Made by a program: the position numbers and the translations under genes
Shown: positions 35,578 through 46,308 of the stretch, piece by piece
How positions within the stretch are numbered: the first letter of the stretch is position 1
Layout: every line of letters begins with the position of its first letter
Notes under the pieces: model-generated
Seen by the model: the letters and a program-made list of their open reading frames with translations, nothing else
The model's database searches: none
What the model was told of the DNA's origin: nothing
NCBI GenBank assembly: GCA_017404265.1
Contig: JAFRCS010000014.1
Span: 1 to 64,000, forward strand
Origin: Mogibacterium sp.
GTDB taxonomy: Bacteria; Bacillota; Clostridia; Peptostreptococcales; Anaerovoracaceae
DNA length: 64,000 nt
Reading direction: 5' to 3'

Positions 35578-37503
35578 ATGACACTTAGAAAAAAAGACAG
35601 CAAAAACAACACAAATAACAGCATTTACCGCAGGGCTGCAATGTGCCTCATGGCCGTGCTTATCCTTTGCGTTTTTACATTTTTCGGCATCAGCAAGGTG
35701 TACGCCGACCCGAATGACGCTGAAGCTGCCGAATCGACCGAATCAGTTGAGACTACCGACGCTCTTGAAGCGACGGACGCATCAGAAACAACGGAAACCC
35801 CTGTGACGGAGAACGGCGCCTTCGAGGTCACCGGATATGACATGACAGCCGCAGTGGGCAAGGACCATTCGTATACCGTAGAGGAGAAGATCAGCGTCAA
35901 TATCCCTGCACAGCTCGACAAGATGGAGTTCGCGATCCCGAGCGGCAGATTCCGCATAGAGGGCATCGAGGTGGAAAACGTGGCCTACGAGACAAAGAAG
36001 GCTTCGGAAGCGAGCAAGGTAGCGATAACCGAAGCCGACAAACTGTCCGAGGGAGCTCATGAATACACCATCAAATACAGGATACGCGAGTATGAAGACG
36101 GGGATGCTGCAAAAGACATGTTCTACTTCAACGTGCTTCTGCCTGAGTGGAAGCAGCCGATAGGCAAGGTCAATATCAGCGTCAGCTTCCCGGAGGACTT
36201 CCCGTTCGATGACATGCATTGCTATGCCGGCCAGTTCGGCGTTCAGGATGTAGATAACAAGATCACTTTCAAGGCGAAGGATTCCGATCACACTGTGACA
36301 GTCACGGGCGAGAAGATCCCGGAAAACTTCGGTATCACGCTCAAGGCCCAGCTGCCTGAAGGCTACTGGGAGAACGAGCTTGACGGAAGCTGGTCGCTGA
36401 TCGCGATCACACTCGTGATGACGGTGGTGTCGCTCATACTCCTCCTGCTTTGGATCATCGGAGGAAAGGACCCTAAGGTAAAAAAGCAGACCGTGACGAA
36501 GCCTATCGAGGGCATCACGCCGGTCGAGCTCGGATACGCCTTTAACAGCGAGGTCCGAATCAGAGACGTGCTGCACATGATACTGCAGTTCGCTCAGAAA
36601 GGCTACCTCAGCATAAGCGAGTACGAACCTAAGAGATACAGGATAATCAAGGGCAAGCGCCCGGTAGGCGAAGAGAAGATGTACAGGAACGCCTACAGCA
36701 TACTCTTTGAGGACGTATACAAGGGAAGAGCCATCGACATGGATAAGATCCCTACCAGACTGGAGAGGATACGCGCGTCCATAGAAAACGACGTAGCGGC
36801 GGGATTCACGTCAAACGACGACTCGCCGTTCACTCCAATATCCCGCACTTTCAGATACGTAGGCGCAGCTGTGCTTGGAGCGGGGCTTGCGCTCTCGAAC
36901 GGCCTCTCGTATTTCTACGGTTACCAGAGCCCTAACTACGTAGAGAGCGCCATCGTTGGTGTCGCGGCAGCCTTAGCTTCGCTGCTGCTCTGCAATGTGA
37001 TAGACCGGAAGGACTCGTCGTCGACTTCCGCGGGAGTCTTCGCGGAGGCGATGAGCTCGCTGCTGCTTGCGCTGCCGGTCCTCTACGCTGCATACAGGGT
37101 ATCTGTCAATACCGGAAAGCCTATCATAGGGCTTCCGCTGGTAGCGGCATCTGCCTTCGCAGCATTCCTCATAGTCATCATGAGAGCCAGAGGAAAGAAC
37201 AACGCCGTGCTGGTCAGCAGGATCCGCCGCCTCAGGAACTTCATCTACCATCCGACACCAAAGGAACTCCTGGAGAACCACCTGGCGGACGATCAGTACT
37301 ACTACGACATGATGCTGTACGCGCTGGCATTCGGAGCCGAGGAATCGTGGGCGATATCCTTCCTCACGCTCGAGGTGCCGGAGCCTGAGTGGTACATAGA
37401 TGACATAGAGGGGCAGGCCTTCAGCAATCTGAGGGGCACGCCTTCAACAATAGATTACGCAAGAGATTTCAGATCGTTCATCAGAACGTTCGAGAACATA
37501 TAG
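35578..37503 (+). CDS. DUF2207 domain membrane protein
   Basis: 641 residues. A signal/anchor helix at about 23-43 ends in VYADP; a Glu/Thr-rich spacer follows, then an extracytoplasmic beta-rich DUF2207 domain (about 85-270; YTVEEKISVNIPAQLDKMEF). A transmembrane segment at about 280-300, a cytoplasmic region with AFNSEVRIRDVLHMILQFAQKGYL, and four more hydrophobic segments (roughly 425-550) complete it. The role of DUF2207 proteins is unknown. The ATG at 35578 has GAGGA before it; an ATG at 35557 lies just after the predicted transcription start. Confidence 0.82.
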   Translation: MTLRKKDSKNNTNNSIYRRAAMCLMAVLILCVFTFFGISKVYADPNDAEAAESTESVETTDALEATDASETTETPVTENGAFEVTGYDMTAAVGKDHSYTVEEKISVNIPAQLDKMEFAIPSGRFRIEGIEVENVAYETKKASEASKVAITEADKLSEGAHEYTIKYRIREYEDGDAAKDMFYFNVLLPEWKQPIGKVNISVSFPEDFPFDDMHCYAGQFGVQDVDNKITFKAKDSDHTVTVTGEKIPENFGITLKAQLPEGYWENELDGSWSLIAITLVMTVVSLILLLLWIIGGKDPKVKKQTVTKPIEGITPVELGYAFNSEVRIRDVLHMILQFAQKGYLSISEYEPKRYRIIKGKRPVGEEKMYRNAYSILFEDVYKGRAIDMDKIPTRLERIRASIENDVAAGFTSNDDSPFTPISRTFRYVGAAVLGAGLALSNGLSYFYGYQSPNYVESAIVGVAAALASLLLCNVIDRKDSSSTSAGVFAEAMSSLLLALPVLYAAYRVSVNTGKPIIGLPLVAASAFAAFLIVIMRARGKNNAVLVSRIRRLRNFIYHPTPKELLENHLADDQYYYDMMLYALAFGAEESWAISFLTLEVPEPEWYIDDIEGQAFSNLRGTPSTIDYARDFRSFIRTFENI

Positions 37504-37510
37504 AAGAAAA

Positions 37511-39397
37511 ATGGCAGAAAAACAGAAGATAATAAACATAGCAGTAATAGCGCATGTAGACGCGGGCAAGTCCACACTGGTGGACGCGCTTTTGGCGCAG
37601 TCACATGTTTTCCGTGAGAACGAGCAGATAGTGGACTGCGTGATGGATTCCGATGCGATCGAAAGGGAGCGCGGCATCACCATCTACTCCAAGAACTGCT
37701 CCATCATGTACAAGGACTATAAGATCAACATAGTCGACACCCCGGGACATGCGGACTTCAGCTCCGAAGTAGAGCGCATCATGAAGACTGTCGACACGGT
37801 CATCCTTCTTGTGGATTCAAGCGAGGGACCTATGCCTCAGACGAGGTTCGTACTCAGTAAGTCGCTCGCCCAGGGAGTCAACCCTATCCTGTTCATCAAC
37901 AAGATAGACAAGAAGGACGCGCGCATAGACGAGGTTGTAGACGAGGTCTACGAACTCTTCATGGACCTTGAAGCAAATGACGATCAGCTCGACTTCCCGA
38001 TCCTCTACGGCATTGCCAGGCAGGGTATCGCGGTATGGGATCCGTCCGAGGTCGAAGGCATCAACATAGGAGAAGGCACGCAGAAGATCCATAAGTCTCC
38101 TAAGGGCTACGAGGGATTCAGCATCGAGCCGCTTCTGGAGTGCATCACCAAGCACTGCGACCCGTATCCTGACAGGGATGATGAACCGCTGCAGCTTCAG
38201 GTCTCGACGCTCGCTTACGATGACTATATCGGGCGCCTTGGCATAGGCCGCGTAACCAGGGGAACCATCAAGGAAGCCCAGATGGTATCGGTCACCAGGT
38301 CAGACGGCAGCGTCACCAAAAACAAGATCAACCAGGTATTCGTATACAGAGGCCTCAGCCGCACGACTGTAGCTGAAGCCGGCTCCGGCGACATCGTGGT
38401 CGTATCCGGCATATCCGATATCTCCATAGGCGATACCATATGCGATCCGGATCACCCTGAGTCGCTCGGCACCATAAGCATAGAGGAGCCGACGCTCTCC
38501 ATGAACTTCATGGTCAACACCTCTCCGTTCGCCGGAAAATCCGGCAAGTATGTCACGTCAAGACATATAAAGGAGAGACTCGAGAAAGAGCTTGAGGTAA
38601 ACGTCGGACTGCTGGTTGAGCCGACAGATACCACCGACTCGTTCAAGGTATCCGGCAGGGGAGAACTCCACCTCTCGATACTCATCGAGAACATGCGCCG
38701 CGAGGGCTACGAGCTGGCGGTATCCAAGCCTGAGGTAGTCGTAAAGCGCGGACCGAACGGAGAGAAGCTCGAACCGGTAGAAGAGGTAGTCGTGAGCGTG
38801 CCTGATGAATACACAGGTCCGGTCATCTCGAAACTGAATCTCAGAAAGGGCCTCATGACAGCCATGATGTCCGAGGGCAACGGATGGTCGCGCATCATCT
38901 TCACGGCTCCGACCAGAGGCCTCATGGGCTACCGCTCCGAGTTCATAAACGACACAAGAGGCGAGGGCACTATGGTAAGACGCTTTTCCGGCTTTGAGCC
39001 GTGGAAGGGCGACATACAGGGACGAATCAACGGAGTCGCTGTCGCCCAGGAAGAGGGCAACTGCACCGCTTACGCGATCTTCACTATACAGGAGAGAGTG
39101 CAGATGTTTGTCAAGCCTCAGGACCACGTATACGAAGGCCAGCTGGTAGGTATGAACGCCAGGTCTGATGACATGGTGGTGAATCCGTGCCGCGCCAAGA
39201 AGGCAACAAACATGAGGGCAGCGGGATCAGACGATACGATAAAACTGACGCCTCCAAGGGTATTCACGCTCGAGGAAGCGCTGGAATTCATTGACGACGA
39301 CGAGCTGGTCGAAGTGACGCCGACGGACATCCGCCTGCGCAAAAAACTGTTGACCGAGCTCGAACGCCGCAAATACAATAATCGTATGAACAGGTGA
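37511..39397 (+). CDS. typA: Translational GTPase TypA/BipA
   Basis: 628 residues. GTPase motifs [22 protein letters not shown] and NKIDKKDAR are followed by EF-G-like domains. The C-terminal domain has [21 protein letters not shown], typical of BipA. It binds ribosomes and helps 50S assembly under stress. Starts 7 nt after the DUF2207 stop. Confidence 0.96.
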   Translation: MAEKQKIINIAVIAHVDAGKSTLVDALLAQSHVFRENEQIVDCVMDSDAIERERGITIYSKNCSIMYKDYKINIVDTPGHADFSSEVERIMKTVDTVILLVDSSEGPMPQTRFVLSKSLAQGVNPILFINKIDKKDARIDEVVDEVYELFMDLEANDDQLDFPILYGIARQGIAVWDPSEVEGINIGEGTQKIHKSPKGYEGFSIEPLLECITKHCDPYPDRDDEPLQLQVSTLAYDDYIGRLGIGRVTRGTIKEAQMVSVTRSDGSVTKNKINQVFVYRGLSRTTVAEAGSGDIVVVSGISDISIGDTICDPDHPESLGTISIEEPTLSMNFMVNTSPFAGKSGKYVTSRHIKERLEKELEVNVGLLVEPTDTTDSFKVSGRGELHLSILIENMRREGYELAVSKPEVVVKRGPNGEKLEPVEEVVVSVPDEYTGPVISKLNLRKGLMTAMMSEGNGWSRIIFTAPTRGLMGYRSEFINDTRGEGTMVRRFSGFEPWKGDIQGRINGVAVAQEEGNCTAYAIFTIQERVQMFVKPQDHVYEGQLVGMNARSDDMVVNPCRAKKATNMRAAGSDDTIKLTPPRVFTLEEALEFIDDDELVEVTPTDIRLRKKLLTELERRKYNNRMNR

Positions 39398-39419
39398 TCA
39401 TACCGAAAGGAGAATTATA

Positions 39420-40487
39420 ATGAAGATCCTAGTAATCAATCCGGGCGCTACTTCCACAAAGATCTGCGTATTCGAAGATGAAGAAGAAGTGATGCGCGTG
39501 GGCATCGACCATGACGCGGCAGAGATAGCCAAGTATCCTCATGTGGTAGACCAGGCTCCGTTCAGAAAGGCGGCGATCCTTGAGACCATAGAGAAGAACG
39601 GCTACAAGCTTGAGGACTTTGATGCCATCTGCGGAAGAGGTGGTCTCTTCAAGCACATACCGTCGGGTACATATAAAGTAAATGACGCGGTCATCCATGA
39701 TATCGAGAACCCCCCGTATGGTGAGCACGCAGCCAACCTCGGAGCGTATATCTCGAAGGAGCTCGCGGACTCTGTAGGCATCCCGGCGTTCTTCGTTGAC
39801 CCGGTATGCGTTGATGAGATGGAGCCTCTCGCGAGATATTCCGGGCTCGGACTCGAGGGATTTGAAAGACAGTCGTTCTTCCATCCGCTCAACCACAAGT
39901 CGGTTGCCAGAAAGGCCGCGAAGCACCTCGGAAAGGCTTATGAAGAACTCAATCTCATCGTATGCCATCTGGGCGGCGGCGTTTCGGTAGCGGCCCACAA
40001 GAAGGGCAGAGTCGTTGACGTGAACAACGTCAAGGATGACGGAGCTATGGGCATGGACAGAGGCGGAGCCCTGCCTGCCAACGCTCTTGTAAATCTCTGC
40101 TTCAAGGAAGGCATGACAAAGGCCGATGTAAAGAGGATCATCGGACAGGAAGCCGGAGTGTATTCCTATACGGGCACAAAGGACTTCAGAGACGTAGAGA
40201 ATGCTGCTTTCAATGACGGCAATGAGAAGATGCTGATGGCATTCAAGGCTATTGCTTATCAGCTGGCAAAGGATATAGGCGCCATGTCGGCAGTCCTTCG
40301 CTACAATGTGGACGCCATCATCTTCACGGGCGGAATGGCATACTCGGAGAGATTCTGCGACGAGATCGCATCGTATGTAAGCAAGATCGCTCCTATCATG
40401 AGATTCCCGGGCGAAGAGGAGATGAGAGCCCTCGCAGAGGGTGCTTTAAAGGCGCTCAGAACCGGACACTGGGAGACTTACGAATAA
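39420..40487 (+). CDS. buk: Butyrate kinase
   Basis: 355 residues. The acetokinase-family ATP and phosphate motifs are present: INPGATSTKI at the start, CHLGGGVSVAAHKKGRVVDVNN, and FTGGMAYSERF. Length and sequence match butyrate kinase better than acetate kinase. It interconverts butyryl phosphate/ADP and butyrate/ATP. A phosphotransbutyrylase gene is not in the window, so the pathway is split or branched-chain acyl phosphates are used. Ribosome-binding site AAAGGAG. Confidence 0.93.
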   Translation: MKILVINPGATSTKICVFEDEEEVMRVGIDHDAAEIAKYPHVVDQAPFRKAAILETIEKNGYKLEDFDAICGRGGLFKHIPSGTYKVNDAVIHDIENPPYGEHAANLGAYISKELADSVGIPAFFVDPVCVDEMEPLARYSGLGLEGFERQSFFHPLNHKSVARKAAKHLGKAYEELNLIVCHLGGGVSVAAHKKGRVVDVNNVKDDGAMGMDRGGALPANALVNLCFKEGMTKADVKRIIGQEAGVYSYTGTKDFRDVENAAFNDGNEKMLMAFKAIAYQLAKDIGAMSAVLRYNVDAIIFTGGMAYSERFCDEIASYVSKIAPIMRFPGEEEMRALAEGALKALRTGHWETYE

Positions 40488-40491
40488 ACAA

Positions 40492-41433
40492 TTGAAGAAC
40501 AGAAGCATAAGGACAGCGGCAATAGTGTTATTTACAACGGCATTATTTGCCGCTTCTTGCTTACTGTGTTTTGCGGATGACGATGTCGTCTATCATGATA
40601 ACGCGGAAGACGCTGTAGCCGTGCTCCGCGAGGCCATGAAGCAGCGAAAGAGCCACGTCGCGATAGGCATTCTGGGAAGCACTGATGAGGAAGGCCTGAA
40701 GCAGGTGATCGGCAGGATGCTGAAACTTGCCACGGAACATACCGGAAAGCCTGATGAGGGAGATTATATAAATTTCCAGTATGAATCATATAAAGGCGAG
40801 GCTCAGACGACGCATTACGGCACCAGCCCCGCCGTGGAAGTCAACTACGAGCTTACGTATTATGACAGCGCGGAGCAGGAAGCCGAAGTAAGCAGCAAGA
40901 TAGTGGAAACTCTTGCCGGGCTTGACCTGGAACGCAAGACCGACTATGAGAAAGTGCTGGCCATACACGATTACATCTGCAGAAACACGGAGTACAGATC
41001 GGCAGAGGATCTGGGTGACACAGGGCGGACCGCGTACGGAGCCCTTGTTAACGGCAAGGCCGTATGCCAGGGATACTGCGTCCTGTTATACAGGATGCTG
41101 CTCGAGGCAGGCGTAGACAACAGGATGGTATTCGGCACCGGAGTCGGACCTGACGGTACGACCGCTTCACACACATGGAATATCGTTGACCTGTACGGAC
41201 ACTATTACTATGTCGACATCACCTGGGATGATGCCGGCGGTAATCATGATTACTTCCTGATCCCGGCCGGAGCAGGATTTGAGGATGAACACATACCGGG
41301 CGAGGAGTTCGGTGAAAGAGCTTTTGCTGAAAAGTATATAGTGACGACAAACCCGTTCCGCGGAGACGTGCTGGGGACCGTGGACAAGATAAAATGGGCG
41401 GCTGAAGATATGGCAGCTGCCGTAATGAACTAG
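40492..41433 (+). CDS. Secreted transglutaminase-like cysteine protease-fold protein
   Basis: 313 residues. An N-terminal signal peptide (about 1-28, ending LLCFAD) is followed by a transglutaminase-core domain (about 150-260). The Cys-His-Asp triad is visible in NGKAVCQGYC, ASHTWNIV and VDITWDD. Such exported proteins may act as peptidases or cross-linkers on the envelope; the substrate is unknown. The start is TTG with a weak ribosome-binding site, 4 nt after buk. Confidence 0.88.
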   Translation: MKNRSIRTAAIVLFTTALFAASCLLCFADDDVVYHDNAEDAVAVLREAMKQRKSHVAIGILGSTDEEGLKQVIGRMLKLATEHTGKPDEGDYINFQYESYKGEAQTTHYGTSPAVEVNYELTYYDSAEQEAEVSSKIVETLAGLDLERKTDYEKVLAIHDYICRNTEYRSAEDLGDTGRTAYGALVNGKAVCQGYCVLLYRMLLEAGVDNRMVFGTGVGPDGTTASHTWNIVDLYGHYYYVDITWDDAGGNHDYFLIPAGAGFEDEHIPGEEFGERAFAEKYIVTTNPFRGDVLGTVDKIKWAAEDMAAAVMN

Positions 41434-41448
41434 AGGGGCATAGGGAAA

Positions 41449-43020
41449 ATGGAAAAAGAAGAAAAGATCGCGAGTCTGGCCAAACCGGTAAAAAAGGGAA
41501 TACTGAGACTCATATTCAGCAGATTCTTTCTGATCGCGCTGCTCCTGATACTGCAGGTGGGTCTGGCAGTATCAGGATTCCTGTGGTTCAGAAAAGCGCT
41601 GCCTGCCATTCTCTATATCCAGACGGCATTCATTTTCGCGATGGTCGTATATCTGTTCAACTGCAGCATGGATTCATCCGCCAAGCTGACATGGATATTC
41701 ATCATATCCATAATTCCTCTGGCAGGAGCAGCCATGCTTCTCTTTACACAGATGAATATCGGCCACCGCATGGAGACGGAGCTGGTAAAGAAACAGATAA
41801 ACGACACCCTCAAAAAGCTGGATAAGGATGGACGTGTGCTGAAGGCGGTCGAGCATGACGGCTCAGGAACCGACGACCTCTGCAGATACCTTAACAAGAC
41901 GGGCTGTTTCCCGCTTTACGACAAGACTCAGGTGACATACTTTCCGCTCGGAGAAAAGAAGTTTGAGGCGATGCTGGAAGAACTGGAGAAAGCGGAGAAG
42001 TATATCTTCATGGAGTATTTCATCGTAGAGGAAGGGTACATGTGGGGACGCATCCTGGACATACTGCTTCGCAAAGCAAACGAAGGAGTCGAGGTGCGTG
42101 TGATGTACGACGGCATGTGCGAGATGTCCACGCTCCCTCCGGACTACTGGAAGCTCCTTGAGGCAAAGGGAATACACGCAAGAGCGTTCTCTGCCATAAA
42201 GCCGGTAGTTTCCTCTCATTACAATTACCGTGACCACCGCAAGATCCTCGTGATAGACGGAAAAGTCGCCTTTAACGGAGGAGTCAACCTGGCTGATGAA
42301 TATATCAACCGCAGGGAGAGGTTCGGGCACTGGAAGGACACGGCGGTCATGCTCAAAGGCCCTGCGGCAAAGAGCTTTGCGCTGATGTTCCTGCAGATGT
42401 GGTACATAGGCGTTGATAACCCTGACTATGATACATGGCTTTCGATGCCGGCAGAAGAAGTGCCGGACGCCAAAGGATGCGTTATGCCGTACTGCGACTG
42501 CCCGCTTGATGAGTACAAGGCAGGAGAGGCGGTATATATCGACATCCTGTACCGCGCAACGGATTATGTTCACATCATGTCGCCGTATCTGATACTCGAC
42601 GGAGAGCTGGAGACGGCCCTTCGCTTCGCGGCTCAGAGGGGAGTGGACGTAAAACTGATATTGCCGGGCATCCCGGACAAGAAGGTCGCGTACTCGCTTG
42701 CAAAGACACATTACAAGTCGCTTGATGAGGCAGGAGTAAAGATATATGAATACACACCGGGCTTTGTTCACGCCAAGGTATTTGTAAGCGATGATACAAA
42801 GGCTGTCGTCGGGACCATCAACCTCGACTACAGGAGCCTTTACCATCACTTTGAATGCGCTACATACATGTACAAAACTGATTGCGTGACCGAAATAGAA
42901 AAGGACTACCAGGAGACCCTCAGAAAGTGCAGACCGGTCACCACGGAAACCATAAAGAAAGAGAAACTCTTTTACAAGATAGTCGGAAGTCTGGCAAAGA
43001 TGATATCCCCACTGATGTAA
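41449..43020 (+). CDS. cls: Cardiolipin synthase
   Basis: 523 residues. Two N-terminal membrane helices (about 24-65) and two phospholipase D (HKD) motifs: HRKILVIDGKVAFNGG near residue 263 and HAKVFVSDDTKAVVGT near 442. It condenses phosphatidylglycerol molecules to cardiolipin. It begins an envelope cluster running to 48.1 kb. Confidence 0.95.
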   Translation: MEKEEKIASLAKPVKKGILRLIFSRFFLIALLLILQVGLAVSGFLWFRKALPAILYIQTAFIFAMVVYLFNCSMDSSAKLTWIFIISIIPLAGAAMLLFTQMNIGHRMETELVKKQINDTLKKLDKDGRVLKAVEHDGSGTDDLCRYLNKTGCFPLYDKTQVTYFPLGEKKFEAMLEELEKAEKYIFMEYFIVEEGYMWGRILDILLRKANEGVEVRVMYDGMCEMSTLPPDYWKLLEAKGIHARAFSAIKPVVSSHYNYRDHRKILVIDGKVAFNGGVNLADEYINRRERFGHWKDTAVMLKGPAAKSFALMFLQMWYIGVDNPDYDTWLSMPAEEVPDAKGCVMPYCDCPLDEYKAGEAVYIDILYRATDYVHIMSPYLILDGELETALRFAAQRGVDVKLILPGIPDKKVAYSLAKTHYKSLDEAGVKIYEYTPGFVHAKVFVSDDTKAVVGTINLDYRSLYHHFECATYMYKTDCVTEIEKDYQETLRKCRPVTTETIKKEKLFYKIVGSLAKMISPLM

Positions 43021-43038
43021 AAAGGCTAGCAGCACAGA

Positions 43039-43629
43039 ATGAGAACACCGTATTACGAAAGCACGATACACAGACAAATAAGAGAAAAGAGAGAAAACCG
43101 CAAGGAGAGGATCAGGGGCGATCTGGAGCTTTACGGCGGCGAAGTGCTGCAGTCCGATGAGATGAAGCAGGCTTATGATCAGACCCACCACAAGTGGTCG
43201 ACACTGGGCGAACATACGATGAGAGTCGCCATGTCCAGCGTCATGATCTGCTATGCCCTCAGAAAACTGAACATTAAGGTCAACATACCTTTGGTTGTCG
43301 TAGCGTCTCTCTGTCACGACCTTGGCATGCTGGACAGGGGAAAGTTCGCGTCACTGAAGGAGTCCAATACGGAGCATCCTAAGGAATCCGTTTCGGTAGC
43401 AAAAGAGCTTGTAAAAGACCTTCCGGAGGAAGCCGAGAGCATCATCGAACGCCACATGTGGCCGATAGGAGAAACCGAGGCTCCGGATTCGCTGGAAGGC
43501 GCTATAGTGTCAGTTGCTGACAAATACAACGCTGTCAAGGATATAGTAAAAGGCAGCGAAGTTAAGCACACAAATGCAAAGAGCTATGTGCTGGATGAAA
43601 AAGAAAAAATACTGGAAAAGGTAAGATAG
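43039..43629 (+). CDS. HD-domain phosphohydrolase
   Basis: 196 residues. The metal-binding His-Asp pair is in LCHDLGML; upstream HHKWSTLGEHTMRVA and downstream ERHMWPIG and VADKYNAVK complete a minimal HD fold. Substrate unknown; nucleotide or phosphate-ester hydrolysis is typical. Between cls and the C11 peptidase. Confidence 0.85.
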   Translation: MRTPYYESTIHRQIREKRENRKERIRGDLELYGGEVLQSDEMKQAYDQTHHKWSTLGEHTMRVAMSSVMICYALRKLNIKVNIPLVVVASLCHDLGMLDRGKFASLKESNTEHPKESVSVAKELVKDLPEEAESIIERHMWPIGETEAPDSLEGAIVSVADKYNAVKDIVKGSEVKHTNAKSYVLDEKEKILEKVR

Positions 43630-43645
43630 GACAGGAGGAAAAAAT

Positions 43646-46270
43646 ATGCTCGCTACGTATTTGTTCAGGAATCCCGCAGTCTGGGTCGTTCCTCTGCTGA
43701 TACAGATCCTGAGTTACTGGAAGATACTCGGGAAGATGGGCAAGAGGAAGTGGTGCGCCATTATCCCTATTCTTGGTGAAATGGAGATGTCGACAGATCT
43801 CTTTTATCTGATGAGGTCATTCTGGCGTCCTGCCATGATAACTATAGCCATGTTCCTTACTTCGCGTTACCTGGGGATGGACAATATGTATTCTCTGGTA
43901 ATGGCTTTAGCAGCCCTGATAGTTTACGGCATTTTTCTCATACGTCTATATATCAGGCTTGCGAGGCAGTTCGGAAAAGGCAAGGGATTTACATTCGGAC
44001 TCATAATGATGCCGCTCCTTTTCCTTCCTTTACTCGGCTTCGGAAAGAGCAAGTATCTGGGCAGACCGGTATTCAGGCAGGATACGACACTCAGCCCAAG
44101 AGCCAAAAGACTCAGACAGGTGCTCGCAGCCATCGCTTCGGTGGTAGAACTCGTCGTTCTTGTGGTCGGATGCTTCTTCATAACGATGATGGTGCATCCG
44201 TTCAGGCCTGTAGCGCAGTACATGTTGGACGATAACATTAAAAAGCTTTCATCGGTCACAGACTCAGATGAAATAGTGAGCCGTGAGGATACTTTAGGCG
44301 CTGACTACAAAGCGGTCATCGACGGGCAGCGTACCAGAGACTACTTCTTCCCTGATCATTCAGCGGATCAGAAGGTCGTCGTCATTGAGCACGTAATAGG
44401 CTCCAACCTTGAGGACGGAAGAGGCATGGCCTCTTTAAACATAGCGCAGATGCTGGACGCCACCGCAAAGGGCGAGCATCTTGACTTTGTTGTGGAAGCC
44501 GGCGGATCAGACCGCTGGTTCACGAAGGGGATAGATGACTCCACCGTAGGAAGGTACCTTATAAGCGGAGGTGAGCTGGAGACAGTAGAGCTCCTTGACC
44601 CTACGACCTGCATGTCCGAACCTCAGAACCTTACGGACTTCATTGTCTGGGCAAAAGACAAGTACCCTGCGGACAGATACATTCTGGTGCTGTGGGATCA
44701 CGGCGGCGGATTCGCCAGCGGCTATGGCGCTGATGATCTTAATAAACGAGCGGACGGAGAAACCATAATGTCTGCGAATGAGATCATCGGTGCGATAAAA
44801 GATGCCGGCATGAAGTTCGACGTCATAGGATTCGACGCCTGCCTGATGCAGAATATAGAATACGCCAACGCTCTGGAGCCATACGCGGATTACTATCTGG
44901 CATCAGAGGAGACCGAGCCGGGCACGGGCTGGTTCTACACAGCGGGATTCGGCAAACTGGCGGAAGACCCTACGATCAGCACCGAGGAATTCGGAAAGGC
45001 TATGATAAGCTCGTATGATCAGAGTATGCGCGCTACACACGAAGGTGAGCCGCAGCACGACTGCACGCTCTCGCTTGTAGACCTCACACTCGTAAAGCCT
45101 GTCTATGAGAAACTGACAGACCTTTACTCAAAGTCAACACTGGAGATCACAGACAGCCCTGCGGTATTTGCCAACATGTCGGCCGGCCGCGCCAAATCCT
45201 ACCAGTTTACCGACAAGGAACAGGTAGATATGGTGAGCTTCCTTACCAATCTTAAGAACGCTGATTACAAGCAGCAGGTCGCTGCCGATGAGGAGCTGGA
45301 CGAGATAGCGAAAGCAGCAAAGGCCTGCGTGGTATGGCACAACAGCGACTCTGCCGAGGGTGTCAACGGACTGGCGATAGACTTCCCGTACAGTGATCTC
45401 AGTTATTATGATTTTGAGCATGAACAGCTCGAGTTTGCAGAATACAGCAGAGAGATGGACTTCTTTGACCGGTTCTGCAGCATTATGGCAAGCCAGGAAA
45501 TGGCTGCCAATAAAGAATCGGACAGCACCTGGGGCAAGCTAATGGCTGTGGATTACACGGACAAGGAGTGGTATATAGAGGGCTTTGAGAACTACGACAC
45601 CACCGACCTTTTCATAGATATCCCTGTGACAGAGACTGAAGCCGGATACCTGCCTCAGCTTCCGGACAAGACATGGGACACGATACTCGACTGCGAGATC
45701 GCCGCTTACATCGCAACGGAAGATGGCATGATGTATATCGGTCAGGAACACTTCTATGACGAGGACGAGGAAGGACATCCGCTCGTCAGTATGGACGGAG
45801 TATGGTCGCACATCAACGGACATGTCGTATGCTATGAGGCAGAGGAACCTCTGGTTACAGAAGAGGGCACGATCTACCGCGGCCTTGTCAAGGCAAAACT
45901 CAACGGCATAGAGAACATCACCCTGCACATCGAGTGGGATCCTATAGCTGATGATACGGAAGGTGAAGTCACAGGCCGTGTGACCGGATACAGCAGGGAC
46001 AATGAAAAAGAATTCTTCTTCATGAAGAAGGGCCTTGAACAGTTTGAGACCGGCGATACCATAGAATTCCTCTTCGACTTCTATGATGAAGAAGGCAACC
46101 TGATAAAGACAGACACTTATGGAAATAAGCTGCGAATCATAACAGACGATATGCTTACGGTCAGTGACGAGCTGCTCCCGTCAGGCACAGAGGTGCAGTA
46201 CTTTGGAGTGCTCACTGACATATATCAGAGAGAGCTTATGACTGAGGAGATCAGAGAGCAGGTTCAGTAA
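43646..46270 (+). CDS. Membrane-anchored clostripain-family (C11) cysteine peptidase
   Basis: 874 residues. About five N-terminal hydrophobic segments (1-180; the first part resembles small membrane proteins with 'WKILGKMGKRKW'), then an outside peptidase C11 domain (about 235-620) with the His of WDHGGGFASGYG and the Cys of GFDACLMQNIEYA. A beta-rich C-terminal region (about 640-874) follows. C11 enzymes cleave after Arg or Lys, often after self-processing. The fusion to a multi-pass membrane segment is unusual. Ribosome-binding site AGGAGGAAA. Confidence 0.87.
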   Translation: MLATYLFRNPAVWVVPLLIQILSYWKILGKMGKRKWCAIIPILGEMEMSTDLFYLMRSFWRPAMITIAMFLTSRYLGMDNMYSLVMALAALIVYGIFLIRLYIRLARQFGKGKGFTFGLIMMPLLFLPLLGFGKSKYLGRPVFRQDTTLSPRAKRLRQVLAAIASVVELVVLVVGCFFITMMVHPFRPVAQYMLDDNIKKLSSVTDSDEIVSREDTLGADYKAVIDGQRTRDYFFPDHSADQKVVVIEHVIGSNLEDGRGMASLNIAQMLDATAKGEHLDFVVEAGGSDRWFTKGIDDSTVGRYLISGGELETVELLDPTTCMSEPQNLTDFIVWAKDKYPADRYILVLWDHGGGFASGYGADDLNKRADGETIMSANEIIGAIKDAGMKFDVIGFDACLMQNIEYANALEPYADYYLASEETEPGTGWFYTAGFGKLAEDPTISTEEFGKAMISSYDQSMRATHEGEPQHDCTLSLVDLTLVKPVYEKLTDLYSKSTLEITDSPAVFANMSAGRAKSYQFTDKEQVDMVSFLTNLKNADYKQQVAADEELDEIAKAAKACVVWHNSDSAEGVNGLAIDFPYSDLSYYDFEHEQLEFAEYSREMDFFDRFCSIMASQEMAANKESDSTWGKLMAVDYTDKEWYIEGFENYDTTDLFIDIPVTETEAGYLPQLPDKTWDTILDCEIAAYIATEDGMMYIGQEHFYDEDEEGHPLVSMDGVWSHINGHVVCYEAEEPLVTEEGTIYRGLVKAKLNGIENITLHIEWDPIADDTEGEVTGRVTGYSRDNEKEFFFMKKGLEQFETGDTIEFLFDFYDEEGNLIKTDTYGNKLRIITDDMLTVSDELLPSGTEVQYFGVLTDIYQRELMTEEIREQVQ

Positions 46271-46278
46271 ACAATTAG

Positions 46279-46305
46279 GCGCTCTGCATCCGCAGAGCGC
46301 CCGCT
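46279..46305 (+). terminator. Intercistronic hairpin before the GDPD gene
   Basis: GCGCTCTGC / GCAGAGCGC (about 46280-46301), followed by CCGCTTTT, ending only a few nt before the ATG of the next gene. It may partly terminate or mask translation starts. Confidence 0.5.
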
Positions 46306-46308
46306 TTT

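Noticed and set aside
41863-43317. 484-codon open frame opposite cardiolipin synthase
   Set aside because: It lies antisense to an intact cls with both HKD motifs and shows no domain; a shadow frame.
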